Origin: Pseudomonas sp. S06B 330
Lineage (GTDB): Bacteria > Pseudomonadota > Gammaproteobacteria > Pseudomonadales > Pseudomonadaceae
DNA length: 64,000 bases
Direction of reading: 5' to 3'
NCBI RefSeq assembly: GCF_002845275.2
Contig: NZ_CP088149.1
Location: 1,341,501 to 1,405,500 of the forward strand
The position numbers and the translations under genes were made by a program. The notes under the pieces were generated by a model. That model did not search any database, was not told the origin of the DNA, and was given only the letters and a program-made list of their open reading frames with translations. Shown piece after piece: positions 9,203-18,309 of the stretch. The stretch's first letter is position 1; every line of letters begins with the position of its first letter.

Positions 9203-10245
9203 GCAGTTTCCTCCAGCAGGCGCCAGCGCAGTTGCTCACCGGCGCGCAGCGGGATAACGGTTTGCTCGCCAAACGGCAAGCTGCTTGGGGCGGTCCAGCT
9301 TTCGCGAACCAGGGTAATGGTCTCGGTGTTGCGTGGCAGGCCATAGAAGGCCGGGCCGTGAATGCTGGCAAAGCCTTCAAGCTTGTCCAGGGCATTGCGC
9401 TGTTCAAACGCTTCAGCGTACAGCTCGATGGCAGCGTACGCGGTGTAGCAACCGGCACAACCGCATGCGGCTTCTTTGGCGTGCTGGGCATGCGGCGCTG
9501 AGTCGGTGCCGAGGAAGAACTTGCTGCTGCCGCTGGTGGCCGCGTCCAGCAAGGCCACCTGGTGGGTGTTGCGCTTGAGGATCGGCAGGCAATAGAAGTG
9601 CGGGCGAATACCGCCGACCAGCATGTGGTTGCGGTTATACAGCAGGTGCTGGGCGGTAATGGTCGCGCCAACGTTGGCTGGGGCCTCGTTGACGAACTGC
9701 ACGGCGTCGCTGGTGGTGATGTGTTCGAACACTACCTTCAGGGTCGGGAAGCGTTCGACGACACGGCGCAGGTGTTCGTCGATGAACAGCTTCTCGCGGT
9801 CGAATACGTCGATTTCGCTGCGGGTCACTTCACCGTGGACCAGTAGCGGCATGCCGACTTCGGCCATGGCTTCGAGCACCGGGAAGATTTTGTCGACGCT
9901 GGTAACGCCGGAGTCGGAGTTGGTCGTCGCACCGGCCGGATACAGCTTGGCGGCGTGCACGAAACCGGTGGCCTTCGCCGCGCGGATTTCCTCGGGTTGG
10001 GTACGGTCGGTGAGGTACAGCACCATCAACGGTTCAAAGTGGCTGCCGGTCGGGCGTGCGGCCAGGATGCGCTCGCGATAGGCGCCAGCCTCGGCGGCAT
10101 TACGCACGGGCGGTACCAGGTTGGGCATGATGATTGCGCGAGCAAAGGTGCGCGCAACGTCGCCAACGGTGTGGGGCAGGACGGCGCCATCGCGAAGATG
10201 GATGTGCCAGTCATCGGGACGCAGGAGGGTCAGGCGGTCGGACAT
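9199..10245 (-). CDS. pyrC: Dihydroorotase
   Basis: PyrC closes carbamoyl aspartate to dihydroorotate, the third step of pyrimidine synthesis. The 348-residue product is the E. coli PyrC type. Zinc ligands are visible as HIHLRDG near residue 16, the carboxylated lysine in [11 protein letters not shown] near 102, LVHGE near 139 and FEHITT near 177, and the catalytic Asp lies in LGTDSAPH. I chose the ATG at 10245 ([12 protein letters not shown]) over an in-frame start nine codons upstream, because GGGGAT lies before it and the family begins there. The gene is translationally coupled to rnt. Confidence 0.95.
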   Translation of the reverse strand: MSDRLTLLRPDDWHIHLRDGAVLPHTVGDVARTFARAIIMPNLVPPVRNAAEAGAYRERILAARPTGSHFEPLMVLYLTDRTQPEEIRAAKATGFVHAAKLYPAGATTNSDSGVTSVDKIFPVLEAMAEVGMPLLVHGEVTRSEIDVFDREKLFIDEHLRRVVERFPTLKVVFEHITTSDAVQFVNEAPANVGATITAQHLLYNRNHMLVGGIRPHFYCLPILKRNTHQVALLDAATSGSSKFFLGTDSAPHAQHAKEAACGCAGCYTAYAAIELYAEAFEQRNALDKLEGFASIHGPAFYGLPRNTETITLVRESWTAPSSLPFGEQTVIPLRAGEQLRWRLLEETA

Positions 10246-10375
10246 TGGGGATTCCAGGCGGGTCGAACTCAAGGTGAATGCTACCGGAAAAGCCGGGGTC
10301 GAGCACTCGCTATCAAGTTTTGCGACCGCCGACCGATAGCCTGCGGGTATACCGTGAAAATCTGTGGAGCCGCCC

Positions 10376-11329
10376 GTGCGCCAGCGTTATCTAGCCCTGC
10401 TCAGTGTGTTTGCTTGCCTCCCGGCGACGGCACTTACCTTCCAGACCCGTCTGGAGAATATTGAGTGGAAGGTCGAAGGTGATCAGTTCGAATGTCGACT
10501 GGTCCAGCCGATTGCCGATTTTGGCAGCGGTGAGTTCGTGCGCCGCGCCGGTGAACAGGCGACCTTTCAATTGCGTTCGAGCAGCAATGCACTGGGCAGC
10601 GGCTCAGCCACTTTGCTCGCCGCCGCAGCACCTTGGCAGCCAGGGCGTGGCGATATCAATCTCGGGGCGGTGCGCATGGCCCGCAATGGCGTGCTGTTCA
10701 CCAGCTCTCAAGGCCAGGCCAGTCGCCTGATCAATGGGCTGCTTGATGGCCGCAGTACCGTGGTGCGTAACCATGCCGGTGAGGCTGGGCGGGCAATGGA
10801 AGTGCGCCTGCTGCCAGTGAAATTCAGCAAGGCCTACAGCGATTATCAAGTGTGCGCCGCTAAGCTGTTGCCGATGAATTACGACCAGGTCCGTCAGACG
10901 CGGGTTGGTTTTCCCGGCGGTGGTATCGACCTGGACGCTGATGCCAAGGCGCGTCTGGACGTGATCCTGGCCTTTCTCAAGGCTGATCCGACGGTCAACC
11001 ACATCGAGCTCAATGGTCACTCTGACAACAGTGGCAATCGCCTGACTAACCGTGATCTGTCCCGCCGTCGCGCGCTTGCAGTCATGGAGTACCTAAAGGC
11101 CCATGGCATTGGCGAAGATCAAATCACGGTTCGCTTCCACGGCGAACGCTATCCGCTGGCCGCCAACAACTCGGCGGCGAACCGCGCCCGCAATCGTCGA
11201 GTGAATATTGAACTTGATCGCGTGACGCCGGTGCAAACACAGGTGCGCAAAGCGCCAGAAAAAGCCTCAGAACCGGCACCGGAGGCAGCTGCACAAGCCG
11301 ATAACAGTCAACCGCCGGTCAAGTCCTGA
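10376..11329 (+). CDS. motY: MotY-like protein with OmpA domain, flagellar T-ring component
   Basis: MotY is a periplasmic protein that anchors the flagellar stator. The product of 317 residues starts with a signal peptide ([20 protein letters not shown]). A MotY-type N-terminal domain follows, then an OmpA peptidoglycan-binding domain at about residues 175-290 with [12 protein letters not shown] and [16 protein letters not shown]. The tail is rich in Pro, Glu and Ala. I chose GTG at 10376, with GGAG at 10366-10369 as ribosome site. In P. aeruginosa the gene between pyrC and argG is motY, which supports the name; OmpA homology alone would not. Confidence 0.8.
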   Translation: MRQRYLALLSVFACLPATALTFQTRLENIEWKVEGDQFECRLVQPIADFGSGEFVRRAGEQATFQLRSSSNALGSGSATLLAAAAPWQPGRGDINLGAVRMARNGVLFTSSQGQASRLINGLLDGRSTVVRNHAGEAGRAMEVRLLPVKFSKAYSDYQVCAAKLLPMNYDQVRQTRVGFPGGGIDLDADAKARLDVILAFLKADPTVNHIELNGHSDNSGNRLTNRDLSRRRALAVMEYLKAHGIGEDQITVRFHGERYPLAANNSAANRARNRRVNIELDRVTPVQTQVRKAPEKASEPAPEAAAQADNSQPPVKS

Positions 11330-11341
11330 GGTGCGACCGTC

Positions 11342-11404
11342 CGTCGCGCTCTCGACAGTTCCTGTCGCTTTGTCGTCACAAGCTGTCGCCCCACTGTAAT
11401 TTTT
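11342..11404 (+). promoter_or_regulatory. Putative ArgR operator of argG, tandem half-sites
   Basis: Three units occur at exact 21-base steps: CGTCGC at 11342, TGTCGC at 11363 and TGTCGC at 11384. The third fits TGTCGC-N8-AA fully (AA at 11398-11399), while the first two have CA at that place. The same 21-base period is seen at argF. The array ends about 55 bases before the argG start, a position suited to repression. Confidence 0.7.
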
Positions 11405-11458
11405 TCAGCAAGGCCGGTAGAATCAACGGCTTTCCGTAAAACCCCGTGGAGTGATGGC

Positions 11459-12676
11459 ATGGCGGACGTAAAAAAGGTCGTACTGGCGTATTCCGGCGGC
11501 CTTGATACTTCGGTGATTCTCAAGTGGCTGCAGGATACCTACAACTGTGAAGTAGTGACGTTCACTGCCGACCTGGGGCAGGGCGAGGAGGTCGAACCGG
11601 CCCGCGCCAAGGCTCAGGCCATGGGTGTGAAAGAGATCTACATCGACGACCTGCGCGAAGAATTCGTGCGCGACTTCGTATTCCCGATGTTCCGCGCCAA
11701 CACCGTTTACGAAGGCGAGTACCTGCTGGGTACTTCCATCGCTCGTCCGCTGATCGCCAAGCGCCTGATCGAAATCGCCAATGAAACCGGCGCCGATGCC
11801 ATTTCCCACGGTGCTACCGGCAAAGGTAATGACCAGGTCCGTTTCGAGCTGGGCGCCTACGCGCTCAAGCCAGGTGTCAAAGTCATCGCGCCATGGCGTG
11901 AATGGGACCTGCTCTCCCGTGAAAAGCTCATGGACTATGCCGAGAAGCACGGCATCCCGATTGAGCGCCATGGCAAGAAGAAGTCGCCCTATTCGATGGA
12001 CGCCAACCTGCTGCACATCTCCTATGAAGGTGGCGTGCTGGAGGATACCTGGACCGAACACGAAGAAGACATGTGGAAGTGGACCAAGTCGCCAGAAACC
12101 GCGCCGGACGTTCCGACCTACCTGGAGCTGACCTACCGCAATGGTGACATCGTTGCGCTGGATGGCGTTGAAATGTCGCCGGCCACTGTTCTGGCGACCC
12201 TCAACCGCATTGGCGGTGAAAACGGTATCGGTCGTCTGGACATCGTTGAGAACCGCTATGTCGGCATGAAGTCTCGTGGCTGCTACGAGACCCCTGGCGG
12301 CACCATCATGCTGCGCGCTCACCGGGCAATCGAATCGATCACCCTGGACCGTGAAGTCGCTCACCTCAAAGACGAGCTGATGGTCAAGTACGCCAGCCTG
12401 ATCTACACCGGTTACTGGTGGAGCCCGGAGCGTCTGATGCTGCAGCAGATGATCGACGCTTCTCAGGTCAATGTGAATGGTGTGGTTCGCCTGAAACTGT
12501 ACAAGGGCAATGTGATCGTTACAGGTCGCAAGTCTGATGATTCGCTGTTTGACGCCAACATCGCGACCTTCGAGGAAGATGGTGGTGCTTACAATCAGGC
12601 TGATGCAGCAGGCTTCATCAAGCTCAATGCGCTGCGTATGCGCATTGCTGCGAACAAGGGTCGTTCGTTGATCTAA
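11459..12676 (+). CDS. argG: Argininosuccinate synthase
   Basis: ArgG joins citrulline and aspartate with ATP to make argininosuccinate, the step after ArgF. The ATP-binding loop [10 protein letters not shown] is near residue 9, and the substrate motifs [16 protein letters not shown] (near 116) and [17 protein letters not shown] (near 177) are intact. The 405-residue length is typical. ATG at 11459 is preceded by GGAG. Tandem ArgR-like half-sites lie directly upstream, so it is probably repressed by arginine together with argF. A strong terminator follows. Confidence 0.98.
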   Translation: MADVKKVVLAYSGGLDTSVILKWLQDTYNCEVVTFTADLGQGEEVEPARAKAQAMGVKEIYIDDLREEFVRDFVFPMFRANTVYEGEYLLGTSIARPLIAKRLIEIANETGADAISHGATGKGNDQVRFELGAYALKPGVKVIAPWREWDLLSREKLMDYAEKHGIPIERHGKKKSPYSMDANLLHISYEGGVLEDTWTEHEEDMWKWTKSPETAPDVPTYLELTYRNGDIVALDGVEMSPATVLATLNRIGGENGIGRLDIVENRYVGMKSRGCYETPGGTIMLRAHRAIESITLDREVAHLKDELMVKYASLIYTGYWWSPERLMLQQMIDASQVNVNGVVRLKLYKGNVIVTGRKSDDSLFDANIATFEEDGGAYNQADAAGFIKLNALRMRIAANKGRSLI

Positions 12677-12689
12677 CGGCACCTTGAAC

Positions 12690-12719
12690 AAAAACCCCGG
12701 CTTAGTCCGGGGTTTTTTT
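12690..12719 (+). terminator. Terminator of argG
   Basis: AAAACCCCGG-CTTAGT-CCGGGGTTTTTTT forms a strong hairpin with a U-run just after argG. It also overlaps the stop codon of the converging hypothetical gene, so it may serve both. Confidence 0.9.
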
Positions 12720-13278
12720 ATTTATCGATCAGTTGGGTCGCCAGGGTGGTCTGAGTGCCGGTTTCCAGGTTATGCAGTATCCAGGTGCTGCACAACGGCT
12801 GGGTCTGATTCAGCGCTTGCAGGACAAAGTGTTCGAGCACTTTGTTAGCGCTGGCGCCACTCATGGTGATGGTTACGCGGGTCTGGGCGTATTGCAATGA
12901 TGTGCCTGGCTTCTGAACGGATCTAATACCGTTGCCCATCGAGGTATTGATAACTTCGTTACAATTTTCATCTTCCACCGGTGCCGATAGTATTTCACTT
13001 ACCGATGTTTCCGGTTTGGTGGCGGGCTGTTGGGGCGCCTGGGCAATGGTGGGCGTTGTAGGTTCAACAGCAGAAGGTGAATACAAGGACTTGTAATTAA
13101 AGTTGAGCGTGAGGAAAAACAAGACAGTGAGGAAAAACGGAAAGCCAACCAGAAACCATGTGTAAGTGTTCTGGCTATCCTCACTTAGAAAGGGCAACGA
13201 AGCCAGGGCGGAGGCTTCGATAATTCCGGCGAATATCGCAATGATGGTCAATGGGCTTTTGGGCTCTGGATTACTCAT
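12718..13278 (-). CDS. Hypothetical protein with two membrane helices
   Basis: I do not recognise this 186-residue protein. Near the N-terminus it has two hydrophobic segments (about residues 10-32 and 41-62: IIAIFAGIIEASALASLPF and WFLVGFPFFLTVLFFL). A Pro/Thr/Gln-rich linker follows, then a polar C-terminal domain of about 90 residues that ends in IDK. The arrangement suggests an inner-membrane hairpin with a cytoplasmic C-terminus. I chose the ATG at 13278 (MSNPEPKSPL), which has GAGG upstream; the frame extends to 13425 without a better start. Base composition is poorer in GC than its neighbours, hinting at an acquired or fast-evolving gene. Confidence 0.65.
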   Translation of the reverse strand: MSNPEPKSPLTIIAIFAGIIEASALASLPFLSEDSQNTYTWFLVGFPFFLTVLFFLTLNFNYKSLYSPSAVEPTTPTIAQAPQQPATKPETSVSEILSAPVEDENCNEVINTSMGNGIRSVQKPGTSLQYAQTRVTITMSGASANKVLEHFVLQALNQTQPLCSTWILHNLETGTQTTLATQLIDK

Positions 13279-13703
13279 CGCCGTGTCCTCGCCTTTGGTT
13301 CCAGTCAGGTGATAGTTAGCCGAGATATCCGGCCCACTTGGCAGTGGGTGAGGTTTCTGCTGAGAGAACTTATTACCCTTTATCTTCCATAGGCTAATGC
13401 ACTGCCGGTACTTGTAGAGTCGCAATATAGGACTTTTCCTTCAAGAATTAAGGCGCATGTGGCTGGGTTGCGGGAGGGGTCTGGTGTTATTTTAATTTTG
13501 CAGAAGGAATCTCTTTAATCCTAGAGATGCTGTTTTGGTCGTGAGTGTGCGGGTTAAGCATTATCTTGTAGGACTATTCCTTTGTGTGTGTAGGTTTTAT
13601 CTTTGTGTGCATTTGCTCGCGGGTGCTGCAATACAATATGTCGTTTGACTAGGCTATTGTGCGGGCTCAAAAAAAATCGAACAGCGAACAATTGGATCTG
13701 CCC
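13279..13703. other. AT-rich divergent intergenic region
   Basis: This 425-base gap separates the two-helix protein gene from the NarL-type regulator gene. It is visibly richer in A and T than its surroundings. It must hold both promoters. An open frame from 13775 to 13554 on the minus strand has no family features and overlaps the regulator start. I see no clear RNA gene. Confidence 0.5.
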
Positions 13704-14330
13704 ATGAATAAAGTGCTGATCGTGGATGATCATCCGGTCATTCGCCTGGCTGTACGTATGCTGATGGAACGGCATGGTTATGAAGTCATCGCGGAGACGG
13801 ATAATGGCGTGGACGCGTTACAACTGGCACGAGAGCATGATCCGGATATCGTCATTCTGGATATCGGCATCCCTAAGCTCGACGGCCTCGAGGTCATAGC
13901 CCGGGTCACGTCCACTTGCCCGGCTAGCAAGGTGCTGGTCTTGACCTCGCAGGCGCCGGGGCATTTCTCCATGCGTTGTATGCAGGCGGGGGCGGCGGGG
14001 TACGTGTGCAAGCAGCAGGATCTCACCGAGCTGCTCAGTGCAATCAAGGCAGTGTTGTCCGGCTACAGCTATTTCCCCAATCAAGCACTGCACTCGGTGC
14101 GCACCAACATGGGGGGCGCCAGTGAGGCTGATATGGTCGAACGCCTGTCGGGGCGGGAGATGATGGTGCTGCAGCAGCTGGCACGAGGCAAGACCAACAA
14201 GGAAATTGCAGATGGCATGTTTCTGAGCAACAAGACGGTCAGTACCTACAAAACCCGTTTGCTACTCAAGCTCAACGCACGCTCGTTGGTTGACCTTATC
14301 GAGCTGGCGCAACGCAACGGTCTGGCTTGA
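13704..14330 (+). CDS. NarL/FixJ-type response regulator
   Basis: This is a two-component response regulator of 208 residues. The receiver domain spans about residues 1-120, with acidic residues in VLIVDDHPVIR, phospho-acceptor Asp in PDIVILDIGIPKLDG near residue 54 and Lys in AAGYVCKQQD. The LuxR-type HTH covers about 145-205 (LSGREMMVLQQLARGKTNKEIADGM ends the first part). It resembles BvgA/EvgA regulators. No histidine kinase gene is adjacent, so this is an orphan regulator. I chose the ATG at 13704; a GTG at 13659 would add 15 residues not expected for the receiver fold. The ribosome site is weak. Confidence 0.85.
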   Translation: MNKVLIVDDHPVIRLAVRMLMERHGYEVIAETDNGVDALQLAREHDPDIVILDIGIPKLDGLEVIARVTSTCPASKVLVLTSQAPGHFSMRCMQAGAAGYVCKQQDLTELLSAIKAVLSGYSYFPNQALHSVRTNMGGASEADMVERLSGREMMVLQQLARGKTNKEIADGMFLSNKTVSTYKTRLLLKLNARSLVDLIELAQRNGLA

Positions 14331-14342
14331 TCAATCCAGAAG

Positions 14343-14371
14343 CAACAAAGCCTCCATGGGGAGGCTTTGTT
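14343..14371. terminator. Hairpin after the response regulator gene
   Basis: CAACAAAGCCTCC / GGAGGCTTTGTT forms a strong stem with an ATGG loop. It lies 13 bases after the stop and before the converging PA3496-like gene. The U-tail is short, so termination is likely but not certain. Confidence 0.65.
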
Positions 14372-14423
14372 CGCGGGGCGGTTTGACCAACATGACACTG
14401 TCTGGTGGTGCGATATTCAGATA

Positions 14424-14603
14424 TCAGAGGTCGAAATCGTAATCGGCCAACTGTTTTTGCAAGCGCCGCTCTTCCAGCAGGTTATCAATGGTGCGGCGTT
14501 TGCTCAGGTTGGTCTTCGCGGTTTCAACAGTGGGCTCCACATCGTCTGACTCAACAGGAGAGAATTCTTCGTCTACGTCCAGGTCTTCTTTAACGGTGCT
14601 CAT
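14424..14603 (-). CDS. PA3496 family small protein
   Basis: This gene encodes 59 residues, starting MSTVKEDLDVDEEF and ending QLADYDFDL. The N-terminal half is acidic and the C-terminal half is a charged helix (KRRTIDNLLEERRLQKQL). Small proteins of this kind occur next to nth in Pseudomonas (PA3496 beside PA3495) and are annotated only as putative envelope-related proteins. GGGAGTGAC precedes the ATG at 14603. The gene lies in the same direction as, and upstream of, no obvious partner; its function is unknown. Confidence 0.8.
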   Translation of the reverse strand: MSTVKEDLDVDEEFSPVESDDVEPTVETAKTNLSKRRTIDNLLEERRLQKQLADYDFDL

Positions 14604-14707
14604 ATGTCACTCCCAGCCAAGAGGCCATTGGCGCACCTTATAGCGAGAATTCTTGACCGGGTAAAAAAGATTTTTTCAATCGAGAGAATGCATTTCTCAC
14701 TATTGCC

Positions 14708-15346
14708 TCAATCGTCGGAGGTTTTCTGCTTGTAATCGCACAGGTCTTCGATCCGGCAACTTCCGCAGCGGGGTTTGCGGGCCAGGCATACATAGCGTCC
14801 GTGCAGGATCAACCAGTGGTGAGCATCGAGCAGGTAAGGCTTGGGGACGAACTTCATCAATGCCTTCTCAACCTCTAGCACGGTCTTGCCCGGGGCAATG
14901 CCAGTACGGTTGCTGACGCGGAAGATGTGCGTGTCCACCGCCATTGTCAGTTGCCGGAAGGCTGTATTGAGGACCACGTTAGCAGTCTTGCGGCCGACGC
15001 CGGGCAATGCCTCGAGGGCTTCACGGGTTTGCGGCACCTGGCTGTCATGCTGCTCGATCAGCAGGCGGCAGGTTTCGATGACATTACGTGCTTTGCTGTT
15101 GTACAAGCCAATGGTCTTGATGTATTGCGACAGGCCATCGACGCCCAGGGCATAAATCGTCTCGGGGGTATTGGCCACCGGATACAGCTTGGCAGTCGCT
15201 TTGTTCACGCTGACATCAGTGGCCTGGGCCGAAAGAATGACCGCAATCAGCAACTCGAAGGGTGAGGTATAAGCCAGTTCGGTCTTTGGCTCAGGGTTGT
15301 CTTCGTGCAGCCTGCGAAATATTTCCAGGCGTTTAGCAGCATTCAT
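14708..15346 (-). CDS. nth: Endonuclease III
   Basis: Nth is a DNA glycosylase and AP lyase that removes oxidised pyrimidines. The helix-hairpin-helix LPGVGRKTANVVLN carries the catalytic Lys near residue 120, the catalytic Asp is in VDTHIFRVSNR near residue 138, and the [4Fe-4S] cluster is bound by CLARKPRCGSCRIEDLC near the end. The 212 residues are typical. The start is only four bases after the rnfE stop, so nth is the last gene of the rnf operon, as in many gamma-proteobacteria. Confidence 0.96.
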   Translation of the reverse strand: MNAAKRLEIFRRLHEDNPEPKTELAYTSPFELLIAVILSAQATDVSVNKATAKLYPVANTPETIYALGVDGLSQYIKTIGLYNSKARNVIETCRLLIEQHDSQVPQTREALEALPGVGRKTANVVLNTAFRQLTMAVDTHIFRVSNRTGIAPGKTVLEVEKALMKFVPKPYLLDAHHWLILHGRYVCLARKPRCGSCRIEDLCDYKQKTSDD

Positions 15347-15350
15347 GGGG

Positions 15351-15875
15351 TCAACGCTTTCCTTGACGACGTGGAGGGGCTCGCCGTAGGCAAGCCCAGT
15401 TGTACAGGGCCAGCAACAAGCCCATCAGAAAAAAAGCCCCGGGTAGCAAGGCCGCCAGACGCAATCCCGTCCAACCCGCGAGTAGTTCGCGACACATTCC
15501 CAGGCTTAGGCACAAGACAGCGAAGCCGACCAGCAATCGGGTTGTATTGCGCCAACTTCGGCTTTCACCTTGAGCGTATTCGAACACCAGGCATTGTACG
15601 GCGATCAACGCCGGATAGGGGCTCAGCGCCTGATACAGGGGCAGGGCCCAGGCGCGCAAGCTTAGTTCCAGGCAAGTGACCAGTGCCGCAGCGAGCAGGA
15701 CGCTGGCGAACATTCTGTGGCGCGCAGTAAGCCAGTGCTGTAGCGGCCTCATTAGCAGTTGATGCAGGGCGATTATCAACACACTCAATGCAGCAATCGC
15801 AGACGCATTGACCAGCGTTTGGGTGGCGCCCAGCAGGGGCGCCAGGCTCACTGCCGTCAGCCATTGCTTAGTCAT
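15351..15875 (-). CDS. rnfE: Divergent RnfE/RsxE-like membrane subunit
   Basis: This is a hydrophobic 174-residue subunit of the Rnf electron-transfer complex. It is shorter than E. coli RsxE (about 230 residues), having lost N-terminal and C-terminal parts. In the first conserved motif LGLCPLL the Cys is replaced (VSLAPLLGAT), while the second is kept in AVQCLVFEYAQG. Those cysteines normally ligate the [2Fe-2S] centre shared with RnfA. The start at 15875 overlaps rnfG by eight bases. The call rests on position and on the REL and LPGAFF motifs. Confidence 0.8.
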   Translation of the reverse strand: MTKQWLTAVSLAPLLGATQTLVNASAIAALSVLIIALHQLLMRPLQHWLTARHRMFASVLLAAALVTCLELSLRAWALPLYQALSPYPALIAVQCLVFEYAQGESRSWRNTTRLLVGFAVLCLSLGMCRELLAGWTGLRLAALLPGAFFLMGLLLALYNWACLRRAPPRRQGKR

Positions 15876-16485
15876 TGCTGGCGCCCTCCAGTAAACGCTG
15901 GCGGTGTTCGTCGAAGTAGCGCAGGGCGTCATGCACAGCATGGATCACGGCGCGTGAGGTCACCGTTGCGCCAGCCAGTTGATCGAACTGGCCGTTGTCA
16001 CGCTTGAGCGCCCAGGCAGTATCGGCGGTGTTTTCCCGGCTGGCACCGATGAATCCGTGCAGCCACGCGTTGCCCGGTTCGACCAGTTTGGCGCCCAAGC
16101 CTGGAGTTTCCTGCTGTCGTAGAACCTTGGTGCCGAGCAAACGGCCTTGTGGGTCGATGGCGATCAGCAGTTCGAGTGCGCCACCGTAACCTTGGAGCTG
16201 GCTGTGCAGCACCACTGCACTGGGCTGGCCAGCCAGCGTGGCGCGATAGCCTGCCAGCAGTTGGCTGTGGGCGAGAGTAGGGTTGTCCAGCGCCACAGGG
16301 GTCTGCAACGGTTGATTGTCGTAAGTCTGTTTTGCCAGAACACTCAGCCATGTCTGCGCCTTGAGCTGCTGCTGTGCACGGGCGATATCCTTGGCGCTGA
16401 AGTGCTGCCAGATCACGCTGCTGCCCAGGCTCAGCACTGCTATAAGCAACAACGGCACAGCACTGCGCATCGATACGCGGTTCAT
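15868..16485 (-). CDS. rnfG: Electron transport complex subunit RnfG, covalent FMN protein
   Basis: RnfG is a membrane-anchored periplasmic flavoprotein of the Rnf complex. The 205-residue product starts with one membrane helix (SAVPLLLIAVLSLGSSV) and contains the flavinylation motif AGATVTS near residue 170, whose second Thr-side sequence matches the S/A-G-A-T-x-T pattern that is esterified with FMN. The motifs GLGAKLV and QETPGL for the flavin site are also present. The ATG at 16485 overlaps the rnfD stop by four bases. It is in operon with the other rnf genes. Confidence 0.9.
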   Translation of the reverse strand: MNRVSMRSAVPLLLIAVLSLGSSVIWQHFSAKDIARAQQQLKAQTWLSVLAKQTYDNQPLQTPVALDNPTLAHSQLLAGYRATLAGQPSAVVLHSQLQGYGGALELLIAIDPQGRLLGTKVLRQQETPGLGAKLVEPGNAWLHGFIGASRENTADTAWALKRDNGQFDQLAGATVTSRAVIHAVHDALRYFDEHRQRLLEGASND

Positions 16486-17468
16486 GATGGCAGCCCCTGG
16501 CGTCGCTCGGCCCAACGCTCCAACGCCGGTACGCAGAGGTTCATCAACAGCACGGCGAACGCGGTGCCATCGGGGTAGCTGCCCCAGGTGCGAATCAGGT
16601 AAATCAACAGGCCTATGCCGATGCCAAACACTAGTCTGGCCTGAGGTGACTTGGGGCCGGAAACCGGTTCTGTGGCAATAAAGAAGGCAGCCAGCATGGT
16701 CGAACCACTGAACAAATGCAGCAGCGGCGAGCCATTGGAGTCCGAGCCGGAGCCATTCCAGAACAACAGGCTGAGCACGAACAGGCTGGCCAGCAAGCCG
16801 ACCGGAGCGTGCCAGCTGAACACTTTGCGCTGTAACAGCAGCAAGCCGCCCAGCAGGAATGCGAGGTTGACCCATTCGCTTTCTTTGCCACCCCAATGGC
16901 CAAAGCCAGGATGACTGCGGAACAGTTCATCTACGGTCAAGCTGCGGTTGTTGCGCAAGCCATCGAGGAGAGTGGCTTGGGCCCAGGCGTCAGGTTGCTC
17001 GCTGCTGCTCCAGCCGAATACATGTTGCAGGCTGGTGCCCAGGTCCAGTAGCTGTGCGCCGGGCCACTGCGTCATGTGTTGGGCAAAGGCTAGCAACACC
17101 ACGGCATAACCGAGCATGGCTGGGTTGAATGGGTTTTTCCCGACACCGCCATAAAGGTGCTTGCCAAGGCCAATGGCGCTCGTCGTAGCGATAACTGGCA
17201 ACCACCAGGGCGCGTAGGCCGGCAGGGCAACGGCAAGCAGGGTGGCGCTGACCAGAGCGCTGCCGTCGTTGAGCGAAGGCAGTACAGGTCGTTGCTGCAG
17301 CTTAAGCAACAAGGCTTCGCTGGCCAGGGCGGTGCCTGTACACAGCAGTAGATTGAACAGAAAACCCCAGCCATGTTGCCATAGTAGTGCCAGCACCCCT
17401 GGCAGGCACGCCAGCAGCACCAGCAGCATCGTGCTGCGCAGGCGCTCGCTGTGATCAGTGGCTGGCAT
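16482..17468 (-). CDS. rnfD: Electron transport complex subunit RnfD
   Basis: RnfD is a polytopic inner-membrane subunit related to NqrB. The 328-residue product has about eight to nine hydrophobic segments. The conserved [20 protein letters not shown] motif is intact. The flavinylated Thr appears in [12 protein letters not shown] near residue 168, where the usual SGAT has become AQAT, with the Thr kept. I chose the ATG at 17468; the start overlaps the end of rnfB by 14 bases. In other bacteria rnfC lies between rnfB and rnfD, and here it is absent. Confidence 0.88.
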   Translation of the reverse strand: MPATDHSERLRSTMLLVLLACLPGVLALLWQHGWGFLFNLLLCTGTALASEALLLKLQQRPVLPSLNDGSALVSATLLAVALPAYAPWWLPVIATTSAIGLGKHLYGGVGKNPFNPAMLGYAVVLLAFAQHMTQWPGAQLLDLGTSLQHVFGWSSSEQPDAWAQATLLDGLRNNRSLTVDELFRSHPGFGHWGGKESEWVNLAFLLGGLLLLQRKVFSWHAPVGLLASLFVLSLLFWNGSGSDSNGSPLLHLFSGSTMLAAFFIATEPVSGPKSPQARLVFGIGIGLLIYLIRTWGSYPDGTAFAVLLMNLCVPALERWAERRQGLPS

Positions 17469-18309
17469 GAGCGGGGGCCGGTTGCAGGGCCAGCAATTGT
17501 GCCTGAGCCTGTTCGGCCTCCTGCTCCAGTTCAGCCAACTGTGCCCGTTGGGCATCGTTCGGAGCCTCACCAAAGGCACTGCGGGCCTTTTGCAATTGGG
17601 CCCGGCTCATGGCGGCGGCAATCTTGGCCTTTTTCAGTGCGGCATCGGCAGCGGCTGCTTTTTGCGCCTTGACCCGCTCGATGGCCGCTTTGATCGGGTC
17701 ATCACTGGCAATGGTCTGATCGACGCTGTTGCTGCTGGCGGCACGTTGACTGCGGGCGGCACGTTCGGCTTGCTTGCGCGCCTCCTCGCGCTGCAGGCGG
17801 CTGTTACGCAGTTCAAAGCGCCGACGCGCCTGGTTGCGTTTGTTGCTGCGTGCGGCCAGCGTGTGCTCGTCTTCGGCCAGGCCACCGACAATGGCCACGA
17901 TAGGGCTGTTTGCGCTGAGTGGCAGCAGGTCGATGCAGTCTACCGGACAAGGCGCCACACACAGGTCGCAGCCGGTGCATTCAGCGCTGATAACGGTGTG
18001 CATCAATTTCGCCGCGCCGACAATCGCATCCACCGGGCAGGCCTGGATGCATTTGGTGCAACCGATGCATTCGGCTTCGCGAATATAAGCGACTTGGGGC
18101 GGGGCGGTGCCGCGCTCGGAATCCAGGGCAATGACCGGAACCTGCAGCAGCTTGGCCAGGGCAGCGATGGTTTCGCTGCCTCCTGGTGGACATTTGTTGA
18201 TCGCTTCGCCCTTGGCCAGGCCCTCTGCGTAAGGCTTGCAGCCAGGGTGGCCACACTTTCCGCATTGGGTTTGCGGCAGCAGGGCGTCGATGCGTTGAAT
18301 CAGACTCAT
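17455..18309 (-). CDS. rnfB: Electron transport complex subunit RnfB with a long Ala/Lys-rich tail
   Basis: RnfB is a polyferredoxin of the Rnf complex. The 284 residues begin with the cluster motif CGKCGHPGC plus Cys40, and carry two ferredoxin [4Fe-4S] motifs, [12 protein letters not shown] near residue 82 and [12 protein letters not shown] near 112. It lacks the N-terminal membrane helix of E. coli RsxB. After residue 150 comes a charged, Ala-rich coiled region ([31 protein letters not shown]), which resembles the C-terminal tail normally found on RnfC. The start overlaps rnfA by four bases. Soluble location or docking through RnfA/D is likely. Confidence 0.88.
   Translation of the reverse strand: MSLIQRIDALLPQTQCGKCGHPGCKPYAEGLAKGEAINKCPPGGSETIAALAKLLQVPVIALDSERGTAPPQVAYIREAECIGCTKCIQACPVDAIVGAAKLMHTVISAECTGCDLCVAPCPVDCIDLLPLSANSPIVAIVGGLAEDEHTLAARSNKRNQARRRFELRNSRLQREEARKQAERAARSQRAASSNSVDQTIASDDPIKAAIERVKAQKAAAADAALKKAKIAAAMSRAQLQKARSAFGEAPNDAQRAQLAELEQEAEQAQAQLLALQPAPAHASH

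Noticed and set aside
11423..12691. 422-codon open frame on the minus strand over argG
   Set aside because: argG is certain from its ATP loop and substrate motifs; the antisense frame has none.
13554..13775. 73-codon minus-strand open frame in the AT-rich gap
   Set aside because: It overlaps the start of the response regulator gene, has no convincing ribosome site and no family features.
17440..17480. Possible remnant of rnfC between rnfB and rnfD
   Set aside because: The genes overlap by 14 bases, leaving no room for even a small remnant; only the tail of RnfB recalls RnfC.
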